Source: Laceyella putida
GTDB lineage: Bacteria > Bacillota > Bacilli > Thermoactinomycetales > Thermoactinomycetaceae
DNA: 64,000 bases
Assembly: GCF_042665195.1 (NCBI RefSeq)
Contig: NZ_JBHTBW010000025.1
Location: forward strand, 1 to 64,000
Direction: 5' to 3'
How positions within the stretch are numbered: position 1 is the stretch's first letter; each line of letters starts with the position of its first letter. The translations under genes were made by a program, and so were the position numbers. A model generated the notes under the pieces. The model saw only the letters and a list, made by a program, of their open reading frames with translations. It was not told the origin of the DNA and did not search any database. Of this stretch, positions 42,789 through 52,116 are shown one piece after another.

Positions 42789-43887
42789 ATTTCAGAAGGG
42801 ATATGTATATATCTTTTTCTTCATCGTAGTCATCGGTCCTAACAGAAAACCCATTGATATTTACAGAAACTTTATTAGGTTGCAACAATTTGATCCAAAC
42901 CCCAGTCGGGTATGACTGGGTAAATTCTTTATTATCCGCCGTGACTTCACCATGGTCAAGGGGATCGCCAATCTCTTGTTCCCTTATTTCAAATCGGCTT
43001 CCCGATCCTTTTAACCAGGCTATTTTCAAATCCAGCTAAACGGCATTAACCAGTTCATACCGATCTGGGCCCGTCGGCGATGTGGTTAAGACGGATAAAC
43101 GCGCTTTGCCCAACACGGGGGGGTTCTCCGCCTTATCCACCTGATTTTGTTTAACTGTGACGGGAGCTTCCTTTTTCTTTAGATGTGCGGCGTTTTCAGC
43201 ACGATACCACATGAATAAAGCAATCGCGATTACCAACAGCACCGTGCCCGCAATTAATAGGCCTGTGTATATTTTGCCGAAAGTAGAGGTTTTCTTTTTC
43301 TTCTCCCGTTTCACTTCTCTTTTCCATTCCGGTTGCGGTGGCGGAGTCACGCTCCGCCGCGAACGCACAGGCGCTTCGATGGGTGCCGATTTGATTCCCA
43401 ATTCCTCCGGCGCCGGCACGTCCGGCGGCATCTGCGGGCGCCGTGAATGGGTCCTTCCTTGACGCACGGAAGTTGATTGTTCCCTAAGCTGATCCGGTTC
43501 CGCGGTCACCGGGCGCATGGACTGGGTTTGTGACAGGCGATTACGGTGGCCGGATTGCCCTGGTGCCGCCTGAACGGACGCTTGGCCCATCGGTTGCTCT
43601 CGCACAGCCGGTTGTTGTTGCGTCCGTTGCTTCATAAATCTAGTGCTGGCCGATGATTGGGTTGGTTGATAGTACTGCAGCAACAGTTGCGGATTTTCCC
43701 CAACTGTGATGGCGTATGTGCGAATATATGAACGCACATACACTGGGCTTGGAAACTGGCTGAAATCCCCTTGTTCCAAAGCAATCAGATATTTTTTCCG
43801 GATGCGTGTGGTCGCTTCCACATCTTCAAGCGAAAGCCCTAAAGATTCACGTGCTTGTCGTAATCGATAACCAATTTCATTAGACAA
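42787..43887 (-). pseudogene. RodZ-like protein 3 with an in-frame amber codon
   Basis: The first reading frame (43036-43887) gives 283 residues: helix-turn-helix (GYRLRQARESLGLSLEDVE), an R/Q/P-rich linker, one membrane helix (GLLIAGTVLLVIAIALFMW) and the start of the outer domain, ending YELVNAV. The stop TAG at 43038-43036 is followed in the same frame by LDLKIAWLKGSGSRFEI and 80 more residues of DUF4115-like sequence to 42787. One nonsense change therefore splits the gene; reversion, readthrough or a sequencing error are alternatives. TTG 43887 follows AGGAGGG. It lies 26 bases after RodZ-like gene 4. Confidence 0.8.
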
Positions 43888-43913
43888 GCTGATCCCTCCT
43901 GCCAACTACTTCA

Positions 43914-45155
43914 TCATTTCTTCAATTGGACACGGTAACTCTTCTCTGTATCTTGTGCCGCCGTATTGATTTTCTGCCCGTTTACGAGCACTTCCACATT
44001 GGATGGAGTCCCCAAACGGAACCACACTTGCGTCTGGTTACCGATCTCTAAGGATTTTTCTTCCCCGACCTTCAAAGTAAATTCTTGCGGGGTATCTTTC
44101 GCCGTCGGAGCAAAGCTCACTGTCGATTCGCCATCTTTTCCTTTCAATTTCACTTCCAACTTATCGGCATTCCGAACATAATACAATTGTCCTTCCAACT
44201 GATTGTCCGAAGTGCCGCCCTCTTCCAAGAAAACGATATTTTGGCCATCCGCTCTTACGCTATTATCGATGGAATCTTCCACTTGCTTGCTCGGCTTCCC
44301 GTCCACCGGGGCGGATGTCTGTTGAAACATGGTAAAATAGACAGTCCCACCTATTAGCAATAAGGCGCCAACAGCAACAGGCAAAACCCAATTCGGCATT
44401 TGTTTCTTGTTGTCAATACCATCGCCATTTTCTCTAGCCAGCTTGCTCTCCAAAGCGACTCGGCGCGGCGCCAAGGGTTGTTGCATCGTCTGCTGCAAAT
44501 CGGGTAGGGTGGGGCGCAGAGTCTGCGTCATTTCCAACGATGGTGCTGGTTGTTGTGGTTGTGATGGTGGCAACGACATGGGCGCTGGCGCCTGAGGCGC
44601 CATTGGTTGTGGCAACGATGGTGTCATCGCCTTTGGCTGTATTGTCTTTGGTTGCAATGGTGTTTGCGGCGTGCGCATCGCTGGTGGCAAAGGTTGCTGC
44701 GCTGGCATGGTTGCGCGAACGGTTGGCTGTTCCAACGGTTGTGTCTTCCGGGTTAACGGTTGCGGCTGCGATTGACGCAGTGGTTGACTCTTTGGCAGCG
44801 GAGCCGGTTCAGGCTTCGTCTGACTCGGTTTGTTGGACGCAAACGTTGCACGCGGTTGTGTAACAGGTTGGGTTGTCGGTTGAATGGTTGGTTGTGTCAT
44901 CGATTCGGTCGCGGAAGGCTTCCCTTGTACCGTTTTGTCAAAGTACTCCAACAAAGGCCGCGCATCCAAACCTAGACACTTCGCATACGTACGCAAAAAC
45001 GCTTTCGCATAAAACGGACTTGGCAATTGGTCAAAGCGATCGTTTTCTAATGCGTTCAAATATTCTGTATGAATATTCGTAAGACTGTTCATTTGCTCGA
45101 GAGTATATCCCTGTCGCTCTCTGGCTTGCCGCAAATAAGCTCCAATCCCGGCCAT
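43914..45155 (-). CDS. RodZ-like protein 4 with long P/Q-rich linker
   Basis: Of 413 residues. Helix-turn-helix (GAYLRQARERQGYTLEQMN, PSPFYAKAFLRTYAKCLG), then about 165 residues very rich in proline and glutamine with many PQ and TQP repeats, one membrane helix (WVLPVAVGALLLIGGTVYF), and a beta-rich outer domain (ADKLEVKLKGKDGESTVSF, VWFRLGTPSNVEVLVNGQK). ATG 45155 follows GGAGGGGATTTG. It is 21 bases downstream of ymfK, so ymfK, gene 4 and gene 3 look like one operon. Confidence 0.83.
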   Translation of the reverse strand: MAGIGAYLRQARERQGYTLEQMNSLTNIHTEYLNALENDRFDQLPSPFYAKAFLRTYAKCLGLDARPLLEYFDKTVQGKPSATESMTQPTIQPTTQPVTQPRATFASNKPSQTKPEPAPLPKSQPLRQSQPQPLTRKTQPLEQPTVRATMPAQQPLPPAMRTPQTPLQPKTIQPKAMTPSLPQPMAPQAPAPMSLPPSQPQQPAPSLEMTQTLRPTLPDLQQTMQQPLAPRRVALESKLARENGDGIDNKKQMPNWVLPVAVGALLLIGGTVYFTMFQQTSAPVDGKPSKQVEDSIDNSVRADGQNIVFLEEGGTSDNQLEGQLYYVRNADKLEVKLKGKDGESTVSFAPTAKDTPQEFTLKVGEEKSLEIGNQTQVWFRLGTPSNVEVLVNGQKINTAAQDTEKSYRVQLKK

Positions 45156-45176
45156 CAAATCCCCTCCAAACTTTCG

Positions 45177-45941
45177 TTAAAATCCTTCCAAGCCTTGATC
45201 CATTATGTCATACGTAATCAGTTCATCAGGATGATTTCTAAGCTCAATGATCGTGTTAAAATCATCAAGCGTATATTCTGTCTCTTTAACAAAAATGTCG
45301 GGATGCTCGATCACCTTGGTTGCCTGCATCCGCAAAATATCCCTGACCAGCAGGTCATGGCGCTCCGTCGATCTGCGAGTGGACACAATGCCATCAATAA
45401 TATAGACATGGTTTTCCGACAACTCGTCTTGCGCCAACTGGCTGCGAACGGTTTGCTTTAACAAGGTGGAGGAAACAAACGTCCATCGTTTGTTCGCACA
45501 GACGCTGGAGGCCACAATTGATTCCGTCTTTCCCACGCGTGGCATTCCCCGAACCCCGATCAGTTGGTGACCTTTTTTTTTGAACAGCTCTGCCATAAAA
45601 TCAACGAGTAATCCCAATTCATCTCTCGTGAAACGGTAAGTCCGCTTATCTTCGATGCATCGGTCCAGATACCGCCCATGCCGTATGGCCATCCGGTCTA
45701 CCAATTTAGGCGGGCGCAGCGCGGTGATCGTGATATTGTCAACACCAAGAAGAATTTGTCTTAACGCATCGATCTTTTGTTGTTCTTCTGTTCGCAAAAG
45801 CATTCCGCGACGACTATTTTCGACGCCGTTAATTGTCAATATATTTATGGATAGCATACCCAACAAAGATGCAATATCCCCTAACAGCCCCGGTCGGTTT
45901 TTATGAATTTGGTATTCCAAATACCATTCCTGTGAACTCAT
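45177..45941 (-). CDS. ymfK: YmfK family protein (DUF3388)
   Basis: Of 254 residues. The N-terminal 70 residues look like an ACT-type domain (EYQIHKNRPGLLGDIASLLGML). A nucleotide-loop-like GVRGMPRVGKTESIVAS follows near residue 130. The family is conserved in Bacillales beside rodZ but has no defined function. ATG 45941 follows GAGGGGTGTTGTA. An extended -10 sequence (TGCTATACT) lies about 60 bases upstream. Confidence 0.85.
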   Translation of the reverse strand: MSSQEWYLEYQIHKNRPGLLGDIASLLGMLSINILTINGVENSRRGMLLRTEEQQKIDALRQILLGVDNITITALRPPKLVDRMAIRHGRYLDRCIEDKRTYRFTRDELGLLVDFMAELFKKKGHQLIGVRGMPRVGKTESIVASSVCANKRWTFVSSTLLKQTVRSQLAQDELSENHVYIIDGIVSTRRSTERHDLLVRDILRMQATKVIEHPDIFVKETEYTLDDFNTIIELRNHPDELITYDIMDQGLEGF

Positions 45942-46058
45942 TACAACACCCCTCTACACCTTCACGCTTACTTTCAGAAGGGATTCATATGTTTTTTAGT
46001 ATAGCATAATCCAAAATGAAGAAGGTAGATTTAAAAATAAATAAATCATCTAGTTATA

Positions 46059-46095
46059 AAAATAAAACACCCATTTTGGGCGGGTGTTTTATTTT
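46059..46095 (-). terminator. Terminator after ymfJ
   Basis: AAAATAAAACACCC and GGGTGTTTTATTTT form a perfect 14-bp stem around a 9-base loop between ymfJ and ymfK. Confidence 0.88.
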
Positions 46096-46114
46096 CGTTG
46101 AACAATATTACTTA

Positions 46115-46366
46115 TCACTTATTTGAATCAACTAATTTTACCATCAAATTAGCCATGGTACGTTGCTCTTCTTCATTGGCAACGCTCCATAAGTCCGCCA
46201 ACAGACGCTCTTGCACGTTTTGCGGATCCACATCTTTAGCCAGATAGTCACCGATTTGGTAGGCCAAGTCGGTGATCGTTTCGCGATCCATCCCGAGCTT
46301 CTCCGCTTGATGTACACGATTGGACAAGAACTCTTTCCATTGGTCGAAATTTTCCAAGACAGTCAT
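46115..46366 (-). CDS. ymfJ: DUF3243 family protein (YmfJ)
   Basis: Of 83 residues. MTVLENFDQWKEFLSNRVHQ, ITDLAYQIGDYLAKDVDP and ADLWSVANEEEQRTMANLM match the DUF3243 family, named ymfJ in B. subtilis. No function is known. ATG 46366 has GGAGGAGGG upstream; the longer frame has no such signal. It follows ymfI, as in Bacillus. Confidence 0.88.
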   Translation of the reverse strand: MTVLENFDQWKEFLSNRVHQAEKLGMDRETITDLAYQIGDYLAKDVDPQNVQERLLADLWSVANEEEQRTMANLMVKLVDSNK

Positions 46367-46443
46367 GCTTTTCCCTCCTCCATCATCTTCAGCAGTTTTC
46401 AGCGCTCTAAGTATAATATGAGACAAAATCGTATTTTTTATGC

Positions 46444-47196
46444 TCAAGTCAACCAGCCACCATTGATCCCCAGTATTTGGCCCGTTACATACCCGGCATC
46501 CACAGAGCAGAGATAAACCACTGCACCGGCCACCTCTTTCGGTGTCCCCAGCCTCCCCATCGGAATCTCATCAGCCAATTCCGCTTGTTCGTGGCTGGAC
46601 AATTGCGCATCCAACATCGCCGTTTGAATGGCGCCAGGGGCAACCGCGTTGACGGTGATCCCCGAACGGGCCAACTCTTTGGCTAGTGCTTTGACCATGC
46701 TGATTTGCGCTCCCTTGGCAGCTGAATAAAGCACTTCCAGTGCCCCTCCGGTCTGTCCCCAAATCGAAGAGATCACCACGATTCTTCCCTGCTTCAAGTT
46801 AAGCATATGCGGGAGCGCCACTTGTGTCAGATGGAAGCATCCGCGCACATGCACATCCATCATTTGATCATACTGTCTTTCGGTAAAATCTTGAAAAAAA
46901 CCGAACATGCCTTGCCCCGCCGCATGTACGAGAATCGTCGGCGCCCCCAATTGGGAAGTGACTGCCTGATAAGCCCGTTCCACCGAACTTCGCTCTGATA
47001 CATCGAACTGAACTGCTTGGGCTTTTCTTCCGTATGATCGGCAACGCTCCACCACTTGCATCGCCTTGGCTTCGGCCTGATGATACCCAACAGCCACCTC
47101 GGCTCCCGCTTCGGCCAAAGCAGTGGCGACAGCCGCGCCAATCCCTCCGCTCGCCCCGGATATCCAAGCCACTTGTCCTTTTAGCTTCTCTTCCAT
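46444..47196 (-). CDS. ymfI: SDR oxidoreductase YmfI (EF-P 5-aminopentanone reductase)
   Basis: Short-chain dehydrogenase of 250 residues. The cofactor motif is SGASGGIGAAVATALAEAG, the catalytic set is Ser in ISSIW, Tyr and Lys in YSAAKGAQ, and NAVAPGAIQT follows. In B. subtilis YmfI reduces 5-aminopentanone on elongation factor P, completing its aminopentanol modification. Position between ymfH and ymfJ supports this over a FabG role. ATG 47196 follows GGAGGCGG. Confidence 0.88.
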   Translation of the reverse strand: MEEKLKGQVAWISGASGGIGAAVATALAEAGAEVAVGYHQAEAKAMQVVERCRSYGRKAQAVQFDVSERSSVERAYQAVTSQLGAPTILVHAAGQGMFGFFQDFTERQYDQMMDVHVRGCFHLTQVALPHMLNLKQGRIVVISSIWGQTGGALEVLYSAAKGAQISMVKALAKELARSGITVNAVAPGAIQTAMLDAQLSSHEQAELADEIPMGRLGTPKEVAGAVVYLCSVDAGYVTGQILGINGGWLT

Positions 47197-47246
47197 CCTT
47201 ACCGCCTCCCCATAAAAAAGGCGTCCTTATCAAAGGACGCAAATGA

Positions 47247-48542
47247 TTACTGCCCAGATGGTCGCACCAGCGACACGGCAAAGCGTGACCAATCCACATG
47301 TTCTTTCATCCGCCGATTGACGTCATCCAATGTCAACTCTTCCAGCATCGGTATAATGCGGAATAAGTCCACGCCTTTAAACTGATAGCTGGTAAATTGG
47401 TTGGCAATCCATTCGGGTGAGTTGAGAAAGCGCAAATTGCTGCCGATTTTCTTCTTGCGAATCCGATCAAATGTCTCTTGCGGAATCCCTTTTTCAATCG
47501 CTTGCGGCAATTCTTGCTTAATCCGCTCCAACAACCGATCAGGGTTGGGGGTGTCCCCACCCATCATGGAGAAACCAAACCCGAGTTCCAATGTATAGTC
47601 AAAACCGAAGTTGTCATCGATTAAGCCTTCATCATAGAGGGACTGATACAACTCGGTTGCGGGGCCGATCAGCGCCTCCAGCACGATTTGCGTCGCCAAC
47701 TCCTGCTTGAGCGAAGCTTCCCCTTCCACTTGCGACCAATCTTTTCCTTCCTTAAAGCCAAACAAGCATTTGGAAATGCCCACACTCAATTTCATTTCAT
47801 TCAGCGGCTGGGCCACCGCATCTGGTTCGTCTTCAAAAAAACGGGCGATTTCCGCTTGCTGTTCAAACTGTTTGCCTGCCTGATTTTCTCTGATCAGCGT
47901 CATGGTTCGCTCCGGGTCAACCGCTCCGACGACGAATAACAGCATATTGCTTGGATGGTAAAAGGTTTCGTAACAGGTGTACAACAATTCCTTGGTAATT
48001 TGCGATATGGACTCAATTGTGCCAGCGATGTCGATCTTGACCGGGTGTTTTTGGTACATCGCTTCAATCAAGCCAAAGTAAGAGCGCCAATCGGGATTGT
48101 CATCATACATGCGAATTTCTTGCCCGATAATCCCTTTTTCCTTCTCCACATTCTCATCGGTGAAGTAGGGAGTTTGCACGAAGTCAATCAAGGTCGTCAA
48201 ATTTTTCTCCACATGATCAGTGCAGGAAAAGAGATACGCCGTTCTGGTAAAGCTCGTAAACGCGTTGGCCGAGGCCCCTTGGCGCGAGAACTCTTGGAAC
48301 ACATCTTCACCGGAAGGCTGCTCAAACATTTTGTGCTCCAAAAAATGCGCAATTCCGTCGGGAACGGAAACCTTCTCCTTGCCGGGCACTTGGAAGGTGT
48401 TGTCGATCGACCCGTATTTTGTCGTAAAGGTGGCGTATGTCTTGCTGAAGTCTTCCTTTGGCAGGATGTAGACATCCAAACCATTATTTAATCTCTCATA
48501 GTAAAGCGTCTCTTGGATTTGAGCAAACTCAATTTTTTGCAT
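47247..48542 (-). CDS. ymfH: Zinc peptidase YmfH, family M16
   Basis: Of 431 residues. The inverted zinc motif HFLEHKMFE (HxxEH) is present near residue 70, with the distal glutamate further on. It is the catalytic member of the ymfF/ymfH pair. ATG 48542 has AGGAGGGG at normal spacing; its start overlaps the ymfF end by 14 bases. Substrate unknown; peptide processing is the usual proposal. Confidence 0.9.
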   Translation of the reverse strand: MQKIEFAQIQETLYYERLNNGLDVYILPKEDFSKTYATFTTKYGSIDNTFQVPGKEKVSVPDGIAHFLEHKMFEQPSGEDVFQEFSRQGASANAFTSFTRTAYLFSCTDHVEKNLTTLIDFVQTPYFTDENVEKEKGIIGQEIRMYDDNPDWRSYFGLIEAMYQKHPVKIDIAGTIESISQITKELLYTCYETFYHPSNMLLFVVGAVDPERTMTLIRENQAGKQFEQQAEIARFFEDEPDAVAQPLNEMKLSVGISKCLFGFKEGKDWSQVEGEASLKQELATQIVLEALIGPATELYQSLYDEGLIDDNFGFDYTLELGFGFSMMGGDTPNPDRLLERIKQELPQAIEKGIPQETFDRIRKKKIGSNLRFLNSPEWIANQFTSYQFKGVDLFRIIPMLEELTLDDVNRRMKEHVDWSRFAVSLVRPSGQ

Positions 48543-49827
48543 CCGCATTCCCCTCCTGATCACGCAGGAAATAGATCGTGTCTAGTTGCACCTTTTGCGC
48601 CACCCGGACAATGTCATCTTTGCTTACGCGCTCAATAGCTTCCAACATCTGTTCCAGTGTTCTCTCCCGCCCCACCAACACCGATTGGTAATGGAAGTTG
48701 ATTAAGTCATACGAGCGATCCTGTTGCTCTTTGTAGGAATTGGCCAATGTCGCCTTGGTCTGTTCCAATTCTTGAGTCTCAATCTGTCCTTGGCGCATCG
48801 CTTCCAACTGTTCTTTGATGATGTCGACAGCCTGCTGGTAGTTGGCGATCTCAATCCCCGATTGGATCATCAACAAACCTTTGTAACTTTCCAGCCGGGA
48901 GGAACAGTAGTACGCCAAACTGGCTTTTTCCCGCACATTGCGGAAAAGCTTGGAGTGTGGAAAACCTCCCAAAATGCCGTTGTAGACGACCAGTGCGGGA
49001 TAGTCGTCCGAGGTGATCTCCGTTTGTGTACGACAACCGATATTCAATTTCCCCTGCTTTACATTGAGCCGGTCGACGACCACTTTTTCTTCTTTGACTT
49101 CATGGGTCACTGAAGCTAAAGGAATCTCTTTGCGTTTTCCGGTTGCATAGGGAGCCAAGCGGTCGCTCAACAAACGGACAACCTGATCGATTGAAACATT
49201 GCCCACACAGTAGAGATCGATGGGACAGGTGTTCATCACTTCTTGATAATATGTATAAAGACGGGTCGGCTCAATTTGTTCCAAATCCTCTAACCGACCA
49301 TGGTTAAACAAAGCAAATGGCTCGTTTTTGCACATCTCTTCCACCATGCGCTGAGCCGCATAGCGAATCTTATCATCCTGCAAGCTTTCAATCTTCTGCT
49401 TCAAGTTTTTCTTTTCCGCCTCCACATAGGAAGCTTTAAAGCCATTCCCTTCCGTAACTGGGGCAAACAACACTTCCGTCAAAAAGGAAAGACCTTCTTC
49501 CAAGAGCGCCGGCTTGTCTTGCAAATATTGCTCATTGGCGATTTCCAAGCCAAACTCCATCAGATGGCGTTCTCCCCGCTTAAACACATCTCCAAACAAG
49601 ATGGCTCCATACAAGTCGTCCAGCTTCCGCTTTAATTCAATCGTACTCGGGGTCGATTGCGTTCCCCGCTGCAGCACGGCTGGCAACAAGGCGGTTTTGG
49701 TAACGGTATCAGCATTTAACTCTTGCCCAATATAAGCTACGAACGTGGTCGTTTTAAACTTGGTGCTTGAACAAACATGTACTTGAACATTTCCAATTGA
49801 AACGGTTTCAAAACGGGTATTGGCCAC
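48529..49827 (-). CDS. ymfF: M16-like protein YmfF, non-catalytic partner
   Basis: Of 432 residues, M16 fold (RGERHLMEFGLEIANEQYL, YYQEVMNTCPIDLYCVGNV) but no HxxEH: the corresponding place reads VLQRGTQSTPST. It therefore lacks the zinc site and is expected to form a heterodimer with YmfH, like other mixed M16 pairs. GTG 49827 follows AAGGAGAGG. Confidence 0.88.
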   Translation of the reverse strand: MANTRFETVSIGNVQVHVCSSTKFKTTTFVAYIGQELNADTVTKTALLPAVLQRGTQSTPSTIELKRKLDDLYGAILFGDVFKRGERHLMEFGLEIANEQYLQDKPALLEEGLSFLTEVLFAPVTEGNGFKASYVEAEKKNLKQKIESLQDDKIRYAAQRMVEEMCKNEPFALFNHGRLEDLEQIEPTRLYTYYQEVMNTCPIDLYCVGNVSIDQVVRLLSDRLAPYATGKRKEIPLASVTHEVKEEKVVVDRLNVKQGKLNIGCRTQTEITSDDYPALVVYNGILGGFPHSKLFRNVREKASLAYYCSSRLESYKGLLMIQSGIEIANYQQAVDIIKEQLEAMRQGQIETQELEQTKATLANSYKEQQDRSYDLINFHYQSVLVGRERTLEQMLEAIERVSKDDIVRVAQKVQLDTIYFLRDQEGNADAKN

Positions 49828-49996
49828 GTTGACACCTCTCCTTTAAATTGTGCCGATGTATTATCATTATAGACTAATTCCCATCAGATGGAAACGATAA
49901 CCACTTTTTTGGACATATCACGCCTTCATTGCTAGTATCCTAATTTATTCACCCATCCATACCCGATGGCTCCCTTTTTCTCTTTCAACAATCCAG

Positions 49997-50036
49997 AAAC
50001 CGCCCAACTACTTGTTTCACAGTAGCCAGGCGGTTT
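49997..50036 (-). terminator. Terminator after the second BMP lipoprotein gene
   Basis: AAACCGCC and GGCGGTTT pair, with an inner CTAC/GTAG stem, ending 4 bases before the gene stop. A T-containing tail follows on the minus strand. Confidence 0.7.
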
Positions 50037-50039
50037 TGC

Positions 50040-51089
50040 TCAGCTTTTTATGAATTGGTGCAGATCAGCTTCCGATGTGGGAACAACCAATTCTTTATTG
50101 GCGATTTTCCGTTTGTATTCATCCACGCGCTTTAACACATCCGGTTTGACGTGTCTCTTTGTGGTTTCGGCATAGCCAACCCCGTTTTCTTTCAAACCAA
50201 ATTGCAACACTTTGCCGGCTTGGTGTTTTTTCTGCTGTTGCGCTTTCATCACATTATAGACGGCAACGTCCACTTTTTTGATCATCGAACTTAGCGTATG
50301 GTCCGGCGCCAAGCGGCTTTGGTCCATATCCACGCCAATCGCCCAGTATTTTCCTTTTTTGCGCGATTTCACTTCATCAAACAAGCCTTTTCCCACACCG
50401 CCAGCAGCATGGTAGATTATGTCGGCTCCGCCATCATACATGGCTTTGGCTAACGAACGGCCTTTGGTCACATCATTGAAACTCTCCGCATAAGCCACTT
50501 GCACTTTCGCCTTGGGATTTACCGTTAAGACGCCAGCGCGGTATCCCACCTCAAACTTTTTGATCAGCGGGGAACTGATGCCGCCGATAAATCCGACTTT
50601 GTTGGTTTTGGTGGTTAATCCGGCAATCACTCCCATTAAAAAAGAGCCTTCTTCTTCTTTAAAGGTAACGGCGGTGACGTTTTTGGGGATTTTCCCTCCC
50701 AAGTCGCTGTCCACAATGCCAAACTGCACATTTTGAAACTGATTCGCCACATCGGAAATGGCTTTGTCAAATTTAAAGCCTACGCCCCAAACCATATCCC
50801 GCCCCTCGCGCGCAAACTTGGTCAAGTTGGGCACATAATCCTCATCCCGCTTTGATTCCAGCGCCTTGATGTCAATTCCCAGCTCTTTTTGCGCTCGTTT
50901 TAACCCCTCATAAGTGGTTTGGTTAAACGATTCATCATTTAAGCCTCCGGTGTCCGTCACCATTCCGGCGGAGAAATCGTCCTTGCCGTTGGCTCCTTGT
51001 TTTCGATCGCCCCCTCCAGCGGTGGCACAGGCGGAAAGAAAAAGTAAGCAACATGACAATACCAGAGAAATCCAGCCTATCCGTCTCAT
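50040..51089 (-). CDS. BMP family nucleoside-binding lipoprotein, second copy
   Basis: Of 349 residues with a lipoprotein signal (LLFLSACATAGG; lipobox LSAC, Cys 21). GMVTDTGGLNDESFNQTTYEGL, then KSRKKGKYWAIGVDMDQSRLA are the BMP/Med-family signature. The protein would bind nucleosides outside the membrane for the ABC importer encoded just upstream. It is about half identical by eye to the first copy at 55022-56047, so it is a duplicate placed at the end of the operon after an internal terminator. Confidence 0.9.
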   Translation of the reverse strand: MRRIGWISLVLSCCLLFLSACATAGGGDRKQGANGKDDFSAGMVTDTGGLNDESFNQTTYEGLKRAQKELGIDIKALESKRDEDYVPNLTKFAREGRDMVWGVGFKFDKAISDVANQFQNVQFGIVDSDLGGKIPKNVTAVTFKEEEGSFLMGVIAGLTTKTNKVGFIGGISSPLIKKFEVGYRAGVLTVNPKAKVQVAYAESFNDVTKGRSLAKAMYDGGADIIYHAAGGVGKGLFDEVKSRKKGKYWAIGVDMDQSRLAPDHTLSSMIKKVDVAVYNVMKAQQQKKHQAGKVLQFGLKENGVGYAETTKRHVKPDVLKRVDEYKRKIANKELVVPTSEADLHQFIKS

Positions 51090-51149
51090 GATATTCCTCC
51101 TTTATGCATGATGTCGATGGCTTTAGTATGAACCCGTAACCATAAAAAA

Positions 51150-51175
51150 AACCTTAGCCCCAATTGGCTAAGGTT
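51150..51175 (-). terminator. Terminator between nupQ and the second BMP gene
   Basis: AACCTTAGCC and GGCTAAGGTT form a 10-bp stem with a 6-base loop, then T-run on the minus strand. It probably reduces expression of the last gene. Confidence 0.82.
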
Positions 51176-51180
51176 GGATG

Positions 51181-52116
51181 TTAACGACTTCCTTTTTCGT
51201 ATGGCTTCCCGAGTGCAGCAGGTGCTTCGGCACGCCCCACAAAACCGGCTAAAGCCAGAATGGTCAACACATAAGGCAACATGCTCAGCACTTCACTCGG
51301 CACATATTTCGTTAAATTAAACAACTGGCCGGTCAGGGTCAAGGCCACGGCAAAGCCGAAGAACGTCGCCGCTCCCAGCACGCCGAACGGACGCCATTTG
51401 CCGAAAATCAGCGCCGCCAGTGCGATAAATCCTTGTCCCGCTACCGTGCCTTGGTTAAATTCACTTCCGATGGCGATGGATAAGCTCGCTCCTCCGAGCG
51501 CCGCCAGCGCTCCACTGATCATCACCGCGACATAACGCATCTTCACCACAGACACCCCGGCTGTTTCAGCTGCGTGTGGATGTTCGCCAACCGCACGCAA
51601 CCGCATGCCAAATGTCGTGCGATAAAACAGATAATAACTTACCAATACAACCAAAATCGCGATATATGTGGTCGGCAACGCTTTAAAGATCGAAGGTCCG
51701 ATGACGGGAATATCGCTTAACAACGGAATCGCAACCGCATCCAATTTATTTGCCACAACGGGGGTTTGGCCCGCCCCTTCATACAAGTGTTTAACCAGAT
51801 AAACAGATAACCCCAACGCCAAAAAGTTAATCGCTACCCCACTAACCACTTGATCCGCTTTAAACGTGATGGAAGCGACCGCATGCGGCAAAGAGAGCAA
51901 TATCCCCGCGAGCACCGCAAACAGCAAGCCCAGCCATGGGTTGCCCGTCATGAGAGTGGATACCGCCGCGGTGAAAGCGCCGATCGTCATCAACCCTTCC
52001 AAGCCGATGTTGACGACGCCGGACCGTTCAGAATACATGCCGCCCATCCCAGCCAAGATCAGTGGGGTCGCATAGATGACGGTTGTCGAAAAAATATTGG
52101 TCAACGTATCAAGCAC
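51181..52116 (-). CDS. nupQ: Nucleoside ABC transporter permease NupQ-like
   Basis: Inner-membrane permease of 311 residues with about 8-9 segments. GMGGMYSERSGVVNIGLEGLM is the conserved BPD_transp_2 start, and AVGEHPHAAETAGVSVVKMRY is the cytoplasmic EAA-like loop. GTG 52116 follows AAGGGGGGGAAAC and overlaps the upstream permease gene. It pairs with NupP. Confidence 0.9.
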   Translation of the reverse strand: MLDTLTNIFSTTVIYATPLILAGMGGMYSERSGVVNIGLEGLMTIGAFTAAVSTLMTGNPWLGLLFAVLAGILLSLPHAVASITFKADQVVSGVAINFLALGLSVYLVKHLYEGAGQTPVVANKLDAVAIPLLSDIPVIGPSIFKALPTTYIAILVVLVSYYLFYRTTFGMRLRAVGEHPHAAETAGVSVVKMRYVAVMISGALAALGGASLSIAIGSEFNQGTVAGQGFIALAALIFGKWRPFGVLGAATFFGFAVALTLTGQLFNLTKYVPSEVLSMLPYVLTILALAGFVGRAEAPAALGKPYEKGSR

